From Sediminibacterium roseum (GTDB taxonomy: Bacteria > Bacteroidota > Bacteroidia > Chitinophagales > Chitinophagaceae), in the NCBI RefSeq assembly GCF_009939005.1, contig NZ_JAACJS010000015.1:1490325-1554324 (forward strand): DNA of 64,000 bases, written 5' to 3'. Position numbers and translations under genes: made by a program. The stretch's first letter is position 1, and each line of letters opens with the position of its first letter. Of the stretch, positions 16,690-25,097 are shown piece by piece. Below the pieces are notes generated by a model that was not told the origin of the DNA, ran no database searches, and was given only the letters and a program-made list of their open reading frames with translations.

Positions 16690-18915
16690 CTATTTATTGT
16701 TCCGGATGTTCTCCAGTTTTTTAAACTCCTTCATGTTTGCCGGGTTCTCAAGCGCCCGCGCAATATCCCGTTTCTCCGCGGTTGTCAGGTGAAAGCTTAA
16801 ACTCGCCGGCGCGTCAAGTTTGGATGGCACGTATTGAAAACACACGCGGTAAAACTGCGGGCCGTACGCATCGTAAAGATATTCGAGCTGATCGTGCTGG
16901 TAGTAATCCTGCAGTTTGTACCAGTTGCTCTGCAGGATCAAAAAAGGTTGTGTGAGTGAATTGATCAGGTCGCCTTCTGCCGTTTTATCCCAATCGCCAA
17001 GGCTCCTGTCCCTGATCTGGAGCAACACCACTTTGCTGGTATTTTCGCGCAGCCAGTCTTTGAACACCTCAATAAACCGCAACGATGATTCCTGCCCGAA
17101 GTTATCGCGCAGCCCTGCGTCCATCACATCAATGATCGGGTTGGTGGGGAGCCATACGCTGGGCAACACATAAGGGAACGTTGCATTCATACGGAGTGCA
17201 GACAGTATGTTCACATTCATCGACCCCTGTTTGCTGAAGAAGGAATTGAAATCAACCGCATCTGCATCTACCCCGCTGATGTTGTTTGTATCCGATTGCG
17301 GGCGCATGAGGTAGCGGGCGGGATGTGTGCTCATGATCATCTTCCTTCCATCGCGGTTGATCACCGAATTGAAGAACATGGTTGGTATGGTTGCCTCCGA
17401 TTCGGGAAGCAGGTATTCGTTCAATGTTTTTGCAAGCGCGTAATGGGTGTTCTCGTTCAGTTTCTGTTCAAATGCATAACCGCGGTCCTTGGCATACCGG
17501 AAACCACCTGCCTCAAACTTCTGCACGGGGCCGATCATATCGCGTGTAACAAAAGAAGCAAACAGCGGGCTGAGCAGGTCTTTCGAAATGTTTTCAACAT
17601 ATTGTTTATCCTGCAGGTTGATGTTTGCGCCGCGTACCTTTTCGTAGTACAGTTCCCTGAAATACGCCGCGCCGAGCATTCCGCCGGAGGCCCCGTTGAT
17701 GAGAACGGTCTGGTTCATCAGTTCTCCGCCAAACAGGCTGTCGAGCCTTTGCAGGGTATTCATCGTAAACACAGCGCTGCGAGCGCCGCCACCACTTGTG
17801 TTGATGATGTAAAGAACGGGCTTATCGGTTTTCTGTTTTGCCTTCCATTTGTTTAATATGCCGAGGAAATATTTTTTATCTGCATTGATGTTGCTGTCGC
17901 TGGCCAGCTTTCGTATCGTTTCCCGGTCGTAAATAGGGCGGTTTGATTTATCGATGTAGTTGAGCCCATATGCCTTGTTGCGCGGGTCGATGATCTCTTT
18001 CTTATAAAGCACATTCAACCCGAGGTACAACAACACCAATACGGGGATGGCCCAACTGCGCAGGAACAAAGTAAGTGCGCCGGCAACAGCGATCACGATC
18101 GCGAAGAAAACAGTAATGCTTGCGGCGGCGGGTATTTGCGAGAGGCGGGCATCGGAGGTGAAGCCAACCAGTATCAGCGAAAGAAAGGCAACGGCAATGG
18201 CGATCACAGCTGCAACATGGTGCCGTTTAAAAACGGATTGAAGGAAATCATCGCTGTAATGGCGCACATCCCGTGGTTTGCGCAGGCGGAACTTTGCGCT
18301 GAGGAACCATTCTACATTCAGCTCCGTTTTTTCTTTGGGAAGCTGTGTTTTCTGAACCACTTCGGCATAATGCGTATTGGCCGTGGTGATCACTGCGCTC
18401 ATGCTGCGGTAGATGGTCTTGTCTGCACCAAAAAAATAGATAAAGGCAATGGCTATCGAAGCAATGATGCCTCCTGCAAAACCGCCCGCGAGGAACAATA
18501 TATCCGCGCCGGGCAGCAATTCCTGGTAGCGGGCATAGTGTACCGCTTTCACAAAATAAAAAACAAGGAAGCAGAGCGGTATCAGGGCATTGTTGATGCA
18601 ATATTTCAGGAAAGGCTGCGCTGTTGTAGCCAGGAATTTTACATTCTTGCTGTGCAGGATGAACGTGGTGATGTTCCAGCTCATGATAAACACACCGATC
18701 GCAAAACCAACAATGGCGGTACTGAGCGGGGTAACTTCCCCCAGGTATTCAGGAGCCAGGTAAAGTGAGTTGGCGCCAAAAGTGAACATGAATGATCCGG
18801 CAACCGTTGCAAACAGGATATACCAGAAGATCAAAAACACCTGGTACCTGCGAAAATGCAGCAGGAACAACTGTATAGGCAACGAATGCCAGATGCCGAG
18901 CAGGTATTTTTTCAT
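16690..18915 (-). CDS. Membrane-bound patatin-like phospholipase
   Basis: 741 residues. The first half holds about seven hydrophobic segments (for example VFLIFWYILFATVAGSFMF and ITVFFAIVIAVAGALTLFL). The second half is a patatin-like hydrolase: an oxyanion loop NTSGGGARSA, the serine elbow NGASGGMLGAAY near residue 405, and the aspartate of MDAGLRDNFG that completes the Ser-Asp dyad. It should release fatty acids from phospholipids. Fusion to a multi-spanning domain places the enzyme at the membrane. It converges with the lipid kinase gene, with only 10 bases between them. Confidence 0.82.
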   Translation of the reverse strand: MKKYLLGIWHSLPIQLFLLHFRRYQVFLIFWYILFATVAGSFMFTFGANSLYLAPEYLGEVTPLSTAIVGFAIGVFIMSWNITTFILHSKNVKFLATTAQPFLKYCINNALIPLCFLVFYFVKAVHYARYQELLPGADILFLAGGFAGGIIASIAIAFIYFFGADKTIYRSMSAVITTANTHYAEVVQKTQLPKEKTELNVEWFLSAKFRLRKPRDVRHYSDDFLQSVFKRHHVAAVIAIAVAFLSLILVGFTSDARLSQIPAAASITVFFAIVIAVAGALTLFLRSWAIPVLVLLYLGLNVLYKKEIIDPRNKAYGLNYIDKSNRPIYDRETIRKLASDSNINADKKYFLGILNKWKAKQKTDKPVLYIINTSGGGARSAVFTMNTLQRLDSLFGGELMNQTVLINGASGGMLGAAYFRELYYEKVRGANINLQDKQYVENISKDLLSPLFASFVTRDMIGPVQKFEAGGFRYAKDRGYAFEQKLNENTHYALAKTLNEYLLPESEATIPTMFFNSVINRDGRKMIMSTHPARYLMRPQSDTNNISGVDADAVDFNSFFSKQGSMNVNILSALRMNATFPYVLPSVWLPTNPIIDVMDAGLRDNFGQESSLRFIEVFKDWLRENTSKVVLLQIRDRSLGDWDKTAEGDLINSLTQPFLILQSNWYKLQDYYQHDQLEYLYDAYGPQFYRVCFQYVPSKLDAPASLSFHLTTAEKRDIARALENPANMKEFKKLENIRNNK

Positions 18916-18979
18916 TTTGTTTCTTTCGGGCTAAGCGTCGCGAAACTGTTACCACGGGCGGGAAGGCCCGCTGTTATAT

Positions 18980-20038
18980 TCATTTTCTTCGAATCAGGTA
19001 CAAGGTCCATACAAGCGACAAAAGCAACAACATGCCTACCAATTGGTGCAATTGCGCCATCCACTCAAATGTGCCCCAGCGGCCGGGTACGATACCGGGG
19101 CTGGTTAACACGGTTACAATGCCAAGCAGCGCCTGGGCCGTCACGATCACAAGCGGGAGCCATTTTGTTTTTTCTAACAGGGGCGTTCCTTTTGTTTTGA
19201 AAAGCCGGCCGCTCCACAACACGATCAAGATAAATAAAAAATACGCAAGTCCGCGGTGAATAAAATGAATGAGTATTTTATTGTCGATAAAATTCAAAGC
19301 AGCGGGTGTGTCGCGCATCAAACCACCCGGAACCCAGTCGCCATTGATGGTGGGCCATGTTGCGGCGGCGGTTGCGGCTTTGTGGCCTGCCATCAGCGCG
19401 CCATAAATGAGTTGAAGCGCAAGCACACAAAGGATAAAAATGTTCCATTTGCGCAGCGGGTTGTTGTGAACGATCTGTTCTTTCTTTACCAATAACTGCA
19501 ATGCGAACCAGAAGGTATAGGAGAGCAACCCCAATGCAAAAATAAAGTGCATGGCCAGCCGGGTGGGCTTTACGTAGATGGCATCGCCGGTGAGGCCGCT
19601 TGCTACCATGATCCAGCCGATCAGTCCCTGCATGGCCCCTACTATAAACAGAACGATCAAGGGTATGATCATTTCTTTCCTGAACGCTTTTTTAATAAGG
19701 AACCAGGCAAACCCCACCGCAAACACAACACCAAACAACCGCGCCCAGAAACGGTGGAACCATTCCCAGAAAAATATCTTTTTAAAATCGGCCAGTGTAA
19801 AATCGAAATTGAGAAGATGGTATTGCGGCGTTTGCTGGTATTTCCCGAACTCTTCCATCCATTTCTGTTCGTTGAGCGGCGGAAGGGCGCCGGTAAGAAC
19901 ATCCCACTGTGTAATAGACAACCCGCTTCCGGTTAAACGGGTAATTCCACCGAGCGCGATCTGTACCACGATCATGCCCACACCCACCAATAACCAGGTT
20001 GCCACGGCCCTCTGCGAACGTTCTGTTGCTGTTCTCAT
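18980..20038 (-). CDS. ctaA: Heme A synthase (COX15/CtaA family)
   Basis: 352 residues with eight likely membrane helices. Conserved elements are VGVGMIVVQIALGGITRLTGSGLS at the start, the EWFHRFWARLFG helix with a heme-ligand histidine, ALIYGALMAGHKA-like sequence (LIYGALMAGHKAATAAATWP), LIHFIHRGLAYFL and LHQLVGMLLLLSL. It oxidises heme O to heme A for cytochrome aa3 oxidase. The protein is of the longer COX15 type rather than the short CtaA of Bacillus. The rest of the oxidase assembly genes lie about 31 kb away, so heme A synthesis is unlinked. Confidence 0.95.
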   Translation of the reverse strand: MRTATERSQRAVATWLLVGVGMIVVQIALGGITRLTGSGLSITQWDVLTGALPPLNEQKWMEEFGKYQQTPQYHLLNFDFTLADFKKIFFWEWFHRFWARLFGVVFAVGFAWFLIKKAFRKEMIIPLIVLFIVGAMQGLIGWIMVASGLTGDAIYVKPTRLAMHFIFALGLLSYTFWFALQLLVKKEQIVHNNPLRKWNIFILCVLALQLIYGALMAGHKAATAAATWPTINGDWVPGGLMRDTPAALNFIDNKILIHFIHRGLAYFLFILIVLWSGRLFKTKGTPLLEKTKWLPLVIVTAQALLGIVTVLTSPGIVPGRWGTFEWMAQLHQLVGMLLLLSLVWTLYLIRRK

Positions 20039-20164
20039 ATTAAAGCGAAGCTACGAGGTTTTGGGGCTGTGTTGCAGGCTTTTGGATACAAGTTTTTTCA
20101 AGGCTGTGCCTAACTTTCACAATTTGTTTTTGGAAAGTTTTGCGGATTACTCAAATTTTGTTGG

Positions 20165-20821
20165 GTGTTAAAAGCGTATCACCAGAAAAGATTCAGGGAG
20201 GCGGGAGCCGATGAGGCGGGGCGGGGCTGTTATGCGGGACCCGTATTTGCAGCAGCGGTTATCCTGCCGCAAAACTTTTATCACCCCTTGCTTAACGACA
20301 GCAAACAGGTAATAGCAAAGGACCGCGAAATACTCCGTGAAGTGATCGAAGCATCTGCCACGGCATGGGCGGTTGCGAGGATCGACAACGTGGAGATCGA
20401 CCAGATCAATATTTTAAAGGCTTCTTTCAAGGCGATGCATCTTGCCATCGACCAACTCAATCCCCAGCCTAAAATCCTGCTGATCGATGGGAACCGTTTT
20501 GTTACGTACAAAGATGTTCGCCACCATTGTATTGTAAAGGGCGACGGTATTTATGCCTCCATTGCTGCAGCCAGTATTCTCGCCAAAACGTACCGCGACG
20601 CCTATATGCAGCAGCTGCACGAAGAGTTTCCGCATTATGGCTGGGATAAGAACAAAGGCTACGGCACCGCCGAACACCGCACCGCCATTGAAAAACACGG
20701 CCTTTGCAAATACCACCGCATGAGCTACAACATCGACCCACGCGTACCCAGCCTGTTCGATGGCATCCCGGACCTGGATGAATTTGAATTGAGAGTGAAG
20801 GATGAGGAACTGGAGTGTTGA
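20165..20821 (+). CDS. rnhB: Ribonuclease HII
   Basis: 218 residues from a GTG start. Catalytic carboxylates lie in GADEAGRGCYAGPV (Asp-Glu pair at about 15-16), LLIDGNR and the C-terminal SILAKTYRDAYM, with the family YGWDKNKGYGTAEH near residue 158. RNase HII cuts RNA in RNA-DNA hybrids and starts ribonucleotide removal from DNA. No better start exists upstream; a weak box AAATTTTG ends 4 bases before the GTG. It converges with the next gene, 5 bases away. Confidence 0.95.
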   Translation: MLKAYHQKRFREAGADEAGRGCYAGPVFAAAVILPQNFYHPLLNDSKQVIAKDREILREVIEASATAWAVARIDNVEIDQINILKASFKAMHLAIDQLNPQPKILLIDGNRFVTYKDVRHHCIVKGDGIYASIAAASILAKTYRDAYMQQLHEEFPHYGWDKNKGYGTAEHRTAIEKHGLCKYHRMSYNIDPRVPSLFDGIPDLDEFELRVKDEELEC

Positions 20822-20826
20822 ATGCT

Positions 20827-21435
20827 TTATTCCTCCCATGTTCCCGCGCCCTGCCTGGTAACCTCGTACGAATCGGAGGTGCAGTCAACGATCGTTGAAG
20901 GGATCATACCGCCGATTCCGCCATCGATCACAATATCTACCTGCTTACCGAAGTTGGTATGCATGAGTTCGGGGTCGGTATATTCTTCAACCATTTCTCC
21001 CGGTAATGAGGCCGATAGAAGCGGGTGGTTCAGTTCCTGCACAATGGTACGTGCAATGTTATTGTCGGGAACGCGCAGCCCGATCGTATTTTTCTTGCTG
21101 TGCAGTATTTTGGGTACTTCTTTACTGGCAGGCAGGATAAAGGTATAAGGTCCGGGCAAATAGTTCTTGAGTATGCGGTACAGGGGCGTGGAAATGCTTT
21201 TGGTGTACTTGCTCAGGTCACTCAGGTCGTAACAAACAAAACTCAACTGCGCCTTTGCCGGATCCACGTTTTTGATGCGCGCAACACGCTCTATGGCCTT
21301 GTGCTGGAAGATGTCGCATCCCAATCCATAGATCGTATCGGTGGGATAAATGATTACACCCCCATCCAGCAAACATTCCACCACTGTTTTAATGTGGCGC
21401 GGGTTGGGGTTATCTGGGTGGATGTGGAGAAGCAT
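20827..21435 (-). CDS. YrdC/Sua5-domain protein, L-threonylcarbamoyladenylate synthase family
   Basis: 202 residues. The YrdC domain is recognisable from GGVIIYPTDTIYGLGCDIF near residue 26, AQLSFVCYDLSDL, LPGPYTFILPAS, GLRVPDNNIA and SLPGEM. In this family, TsaC/Sua5 makes the threonylcarbamoyl-AMP used for the t6A tRNA modification. The KRSKxxP-like motif of true TsaC (here KNVDPAKAQLSF) is altered, and overall it is closer to YciO-type proteins, whose in vivo role is less certain. Whether it is the cell's only t6A enzyme cannot be judged from this window. Confidence 0.85.
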   Translation of the reverse strand: MLLHIHPDNPNPRHIKTVVECLLDGGVIIYPTDTIYGLGCDIFQHKAIERVARIKNVDPAKAQLSFVCYDLSDLSKYTKSISTPLYRILKNYLPGPYTFILPASKEVPKILHSKKNTIGLRVPDNNIARTIVQELNHPLLSASLPGEMVEEYTDPELMHTNFGKQVDIVIDGGIGGMIPSTIVDCTSDSYEVTRQGAGTWEE

Positions 21436-21505
21436 ATCTGCAATTTACAATTTAGCGGCAAGCTTCCGGTACCAGCTGCACAAAGCCATAAATAATCAAA
21501 AAACT

Positions 21506-21513
21506 TACCTTTG
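21506..21513 (+). promoter_or_regulatory. -7 promoter box of a cupin gene
   Basis: TACCTTTG is an exact TAnnTTTG match that ends 17 bases before the ATG at 21531. Confidence 0.65.
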
Positions 21514-21530
21514 CCTTAAAACCCGTTCCC

Positions 21531-22412
21531 ATGCAATTAAAACCGGTTGATGTAGTAGACGAGATCAGTGCCCACGATTTCAGGGAAAACTATTACTACC
21601 CGATGCGGCCGCTGGTTATCCGTAACCTTGCAAAAAACTGGCCAGCCTACCACAAATGGAACTGGGATTATTTTAAAAGCCTGGTGGGCAACCAGAAAGT
21701 TGCGCTTTACAACAACATCAAAAGTGATGCCTATACGCCCATCAATACCGCGGACGATTACAAGACCTTTGGGGAATACATCGACATGATCAAACAGGGG
21801 CCGGCGGCCTGGCGCATTTTTCTCTTTAATATTTTTGACCATGCGCCGGAACTGATCAACGATTTTACCTGGCCGGAAGAGCTGATGAAGGGGTTTGTGA
21901 AGAAATACCCGATGCTGTTCACCGGCGGGCAAACCTCCATCACCCACATGCATTTCGATATTGATGTGAGCCATATTTTACACACACAGTTTGCCGGGAG
22001 AAAAAGGGTGCTTCTTTTTCCAAACGAGGAAAAAGACAAACTCTACCGCAAGCCGTTTGAAGTATTGAGCCTCGCCGATTTCAGCAATTATTACGATCCT
22101 GAAAAAAGCAAGGTTGATTACAACCAGTTTCCCGCCTTACAAAACGCGAAAGGCTTTGACCTCACACTCGAACACGGAGACACCCTGTTTATGCCCGCCG
22201 GCTACTGGCACCACATGGAATATTTAGACAGCGGCTTCGCAATGAGCCTGCGCGCACTGCAGCCCTCGCTCGGTGGCAAACTGAACGGTGTATGGAACCT
22301 GTTTGGCATGCGCAGCATTGATACGTTGATGAAAAAAACAATGCCGCATCCCTGGTACAACTGGAAAAAGAAGAAAATACTTGCGAACGCTGCCAAAGCA
22401 ATGGAAGCTTAA
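21531..22412 (+). CDS. Cupin-like JmjC-domain Fe(II)/2-oxoglutarate oxygenase
   Basis: 293 residues. The N-terminal PMRPLVIRNLAKNWPAYHKW is typical of cupin-8/JmjC hydroxylases. The metal triad is HFD in THMHFDIDVSHI (near residue 142) and the distal histidine in PAGYWHHMEY (near residue 225). A lysine-containing segment GRKRVLLFP could bind 2-oxoglutarate. Such proteins hydroxylate amino-acid side chains, often on ribosomal proteins in bacteria, but no substrate can be inferred here. Own promoter and a strong terminator make it monocistronic. Confidence 0.88.
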   Translation: MQLKPVDVVDEISAHDFRENYYYPMRPLVIRNLAKNWPAYHKWNWDYFKSLVGNQKVALYNNIKSDAYTPINTADDYKTFGEYIDMIKQGPAAWRIFLFNIFDHAPELINDFTWPEELMKGFVKKYPMLFTGGQTSITHMHFDIDVSHILHTQFAGRKRVLLFPNEEKDKLYRKPFEVLSLADFSNYYDPEKSKVDYNQFPALQNAKGFDLTLEHGDTLFMPAGYWHHMEYLDSGFAMSLRALQPSLGGKLNGVWNLFGMRSIDTLMKKTMPHPWYNWKKKKILANAAKAMEA

Positions 22413-22464
22413 GGTACAAGCTACCCAATCGCGGATCCTGTTCTGAAAATAATCATGTAAAACA

Positions 22465-22489
22465 AAAAGGCGGTCTGAGACCGCCTTTT
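22465..22489 (+). terminator. Strong intrinsic terminator after the cupin gene
   Basis: AAAAGGCGGTC-TGA-GACCGCCTTTT is a perfect 11-bp stem with a 3-base loop, ending in a T-run. The symmetric A and T runs could let it act on both strands. Confidence 0.88.
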
Positions 22490-22611
22490 CTGTGTGTAAG
22501 CCCCCAGTAAAAACTGAAAGTGAGAAAAAGCCCAGCTATAAACTTTTAGTCACGAAGCAAAACTATTAAGACACCCAACCCTGAACAAGCGTATTATTAC
22601 CCGAAAAATTT

Positions 22612-22634
22612 ACAGTGTTTACACTGTTTTTTTT
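22612..22634 (+). promoter_or_regulatory. Hairpin with T-run in the leader region of a response regulator gene
   Basis: ACAGTGT-TT-ACACTGT forms a 7-bp stem, followed directly by eight T (22627-22634 including the stem end). It lies 55 bases before the regulator start and about 120 bases after the previous terminator, so it may be an attenuator, or a dyad operator whose T-run is incidental. Confidence 0.45.
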
Positions 22635-22689
22635 ATTGGCGGAAAAGTGCAATTTGTCTGCGCGAAATAAAAGGTTTTATCCTCTCTAA

Positions 22690-23355
22690 ATGCTGTTTAT
22701 GTTGAAGGTTGCATTAGTCGACGACCATGTATTGATGCGTGATGCGCTTGCGAAACTGATCAATTCGCTCAACGGGTACACGGTTTTGTTCTGTGCCGGG
22801 AACGGCGCGCAGCTCAGGGAAATGCTCGGCAGCGGCAACGAACCCGATCTTGTTTTGATGGATGTGATGATGCCCGGTATGAACGGCTTCGAAACAACCG
22901 CCTGGCTCACCACGCATTATCCTGATGTTAAAGTGATCGCATTGAGCATGCAGCACGATGAGCGGGCAGTGATCCGCATGTTGCGCAATGGGGCAAAAGG
23001 GTATCTTCTTAAAGACACTGATGTTGACGAACTGAAAACCGCGATGTATGAAGTGGCAAACAAAGGGATCTATATGAACGATATCCTTTACAAAAACATC
23101 GTTCACTCTATAGCCGGCAACCAGCAGCCTACAGAAGAAGCCGAAAAACAGATCGCGCTTGATATGACCGAACGGGAAAAAGTTTTTCTCCGCTGGCTGT
23201 GCACAGAAAAATCGTACAAAGAGATCGCCGCAGAAATGTACCTCAGCCCGAGAACGATCGATGGCTACCGTGATGCATTGTTCGATAAACTAAAAGTAAG
23301 TTCCCGTGTGGGCCTCGTGCTGTTCGCCATCAGGAACGAACTTGTACAGGTATAA
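22690..23355 (+). CDS. NarL/FixJ-type response regulator (orphan)
   Basis: 221 residues. The receiver domain spans about 1-125 with all expected residues: acidic pair D11-D12, phosphoacceptor D58 in LVLMDVMMP, and K108 in GYLLKDTD. The LuxR-type helix-turn-helix occupies the last 65 residues (MTEREKVFLRWLCTEKSYKE, MYLSPRTIDGYRDALFDKL). It should bind DNA after phosphorylation by a sensor kinase. No kinase gene lies next to it, so its partner is elsewhere. An alternative ATG at 22699 removes three residues. Confidence 0.93.
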   Translation: MLFMLKVALVDDHVLMRDALAKLINSLNGYTVLFCAGNGAQLREMLGSGNEPDLVLMDVMMPGMNGFETTAWLTTHYPDVKVIALSMQHDERAVIRMLRNGAKGYLLKDTDVDELKTAMYEVANKGIYMNDILYKNIVHSIAGNQQPTEEAEKQIALDMTEREKVFLRWLCTEKSYKEIAAEMYLSPRTIDGYRDALFDKLKVSSRVGLVLFAIRNELVQV

Positions 23356-23362
23356 CGCAAAC

Positions 23363-23408
23363 AAAAAAGCAAGGAACGGGAATGGCTTGAGCCCTTCTTG
23401 TTCCTTGC
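23363..23408 (-). terminator. Terminator-like inverted repeat between convergent genes
   Basis: GCAAGGAAC (23369-23377) and GTTCCTTGC (23400-23408) are perfect complements. On the minus strand the stem is followed by six T, so it probably ends the korB-like transcript. Confidence 0.6.
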
Positions 23409-23454
23409 CGCTGTAAAATAGGATCCGGATAATGAATGTTGTTGTCCTGTTTCT

Positions 23455-24501
23455 TTACCCAAGTATTTCCCAAACTTCTTTTCCCCGCAATAATTTATCA
23501 AGATTGCCTTTGCCTTTTGTTGCAATGGCCTCTTCAATCTGCATCGACATGCCATCTTCGTAACAGGGCCTGTCTGTTTCGTAAAACACACCAAACGGCC
23601 TTGGGAAATGATCACCGCTCTTTGCAGGGTCGTCAAACATACGAACCAGCGTTTGCGCCTTGTAGAAATCGCGGTCATCGTGTATCCAGAGATCGTCTGC
23701 GCTTACGCCATTGCCAAGTTCAACTACAACGGGCTTCATGCCATCGAACTTTATGCCCTTGTTTTGCGTGGCGCCAAAGATCAATGGTTTGCCTTGCTCG
23801 AGGAACAAAGTTTCTTCGGGTTTGGTAGATTTTTCAGTGAAGATCTCAAAAGCGCCGTCATTGAAAATATTACAGTTCTGGTAGATCTCTAAAAACGAGG
23901 AGCCTTTGTGCTGGTACGACCTGGTGAGCATCGCCTGCAGGTGTTTCGGGTCGCGGTCCATACTGCGCGCCACAAAAGTTGCATCCGCGCCCATGGCCAG
24001 CGCCAGCGGGTTGAAAGGGTGATCGATGCTGCCGAACGGCGTGCTCTTGGTTATTTTATTTTCTTCTGATGTAGGTGAATACTGCCCTTTTGTTAACCCA
24101 TAGATCTGGTTGTTGAACAGCAGCACATTCACATCAAAGTTCCTCCGCAGCAAATGGATGGTGTGGTTACCGCCAATGCTGAGCCCGTCACCATCGCCCG
24201 TAACGATCCATACGCTCAGCTCGGGCCTCGCCGCTTTCAATCCACTCGCCACCGCCGTTGCGCGGCCGTGGATGCTGTGCATACCGTAAGTGTTCATATA
24301 ATACGGGAAACGGCTGCTGCAGCCGATACCGCTGATGATCACAATATTCTCTTTGGGAATGCCTATCGATGGCATTACTTTCTGCACCTGCGCCAATATA
24401 GAATAGTCGCCGCACCCAGGGCACCAGCGCACTTCCTGGTCTGTTGCAAAATCTTTCGCTGTAAGCAAAGGGGCGGATGGAGTTGTTGCTGTTTCTGACA
24501 T
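23455..24501 (-). CDS. korB: 2-oxoacid:ferredoxin oxidoreductase, beta subunit (KorB-like)
   Basis: 348 residues. Thiamine-diphosphate binding is shown by GDGDGLSIGGNH with the following NNQIYGLTKGQ, and the cluster-ligand cysteines lie in RWCPGCGDY near residue 26-30 and GCSS. This beta subunit, with an alpha subunit carrying the gamma domain, forms a 2-oxoglutarate or pyruvate:ferredoxin oxidoreductase, a link between the TCA cycle and low-potential electrons. The alpha-subunit gene, normally adjacent, is not present on either side: an AhpD-like gene precedes it and a response regulator converges on it. Confidence 0.92.
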   Translation of the reverse strand: MSETATTPSAPLLTAKDFATDQEVRWCPGCGDYSILAQVQKVMPSIGIPKENIVIISGIGCSSRFPYYMNTYGMHSIHGRATAVASGLKAARPELSVWIVTGDGDGLSIGGNHTIHLLRRNFDVNVLLFNNQIYGLTKGQYSPTSEENKITKSTPFGSIDHPFNPLALAMGADATFVARSMDRDPKHLQAMLTRSYQHKGSSFLEIYQNCNIFNDGAFEIFTEKSTKPEETLFLEQGKPLIFGATQNKGIKFDGMKPVVVELGNGVSADDLWIHDDRDFYKAQTLVRMFDDPAKSGDHFPRPFGVFYETDRPCYEDGMSMQIEEAIATKGKGNLDKLLRGKEVWEILG

Positions 24502-24606
24502 GTTGCTGTAATTAATAATTGAAAATTAGCAATTAATCATGGGAGTGAAGTTCTCACCCCCTTAAAAATACGCTACAATACCTAAAATAGTACCAATTCC
24601 CGGTTT

Positions 24607-24951
24607 TCAATTGTTAACCAGCGCCTCCCAGTACTCGGCGGCCCTGCGGGTATGCGGCACCACAATGGTTCCGCCCACGATATTGGCCACGGCAAACAGC
24701 TCGTACATTTCCTCGGTGTTCACACCGAGCTCGTGGCTTTTACCGAGGTGGTATTTGATACAGTCGTCGCAACGCAAAACCATACTGGCAACAAGTCCCA
24801 GCATTTCCTTGGTCTTTTTATCGAGCGCACCCGCTTCGTAGGTATTGGTATCGAGGTTCCATAGGCGTTTCATCACAAGGTTGTTCTTGCTAAGGATCAC
24901 CTCGTTCATTCTTTCGCGGTAGTTGTTGAATTCTGCTACTAGTGGACTCAT
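24607..24951 (-). CDS. Carboxymuconolactone decarboxylase/AhpD-like protein
   Basis: 114 residues from the ATG at 24951, chosen because an exact -7 box ends 18 bases upstream and the longer reading from 25029 covers the promoter. The AhpD core is seen in KEMLGLVASMVLRCDDCIKYHLGKSHELG: a CxxC (CDDC) with a following histidine, the redox centre of alkylhydroperoxidase-like CMD proteins. It may reduce peroxides or act as a small thiol oxidoreductase. It lies upstream of korB in the same direction with a 105-base gap. Confidence 0.88.
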   Translation of the reverse strand: MSPLVAEFNNYRERMNEVILSKNNLVMKRLWNLDTNTYEAGALDKKTKEMLGLVASMVLRCDDCIKYHLGKSHELGVNTEEMYELFAVANIVGGTIVVPHTRRAAEYWEALVNN

Positions 24952-24969
24952 GATGGTAGGTTTAAGGGC

Positions 24970-24977
24970 CAAAAATA
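24970..24977 (-). promoter_or_regulatory. -7 promoter box of the AhpD-like gene
   Basis: On the minus strand TATTTTTG matches TAnnTTTG exactly and lies 18 bases before the ATG at 24951. Confidence 0.6.
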
Positions 24978-25097
24978 CGGCGTAGCGAACCGTCATTCGT
25001 GAATCGTGAAGAGAATTATCTAAATTCACAAACGGCGTTCAACACCAGGCGTTGGCGGTTGACGACCCTTTTTTTATTATTTCAAAAAAACATTTCG

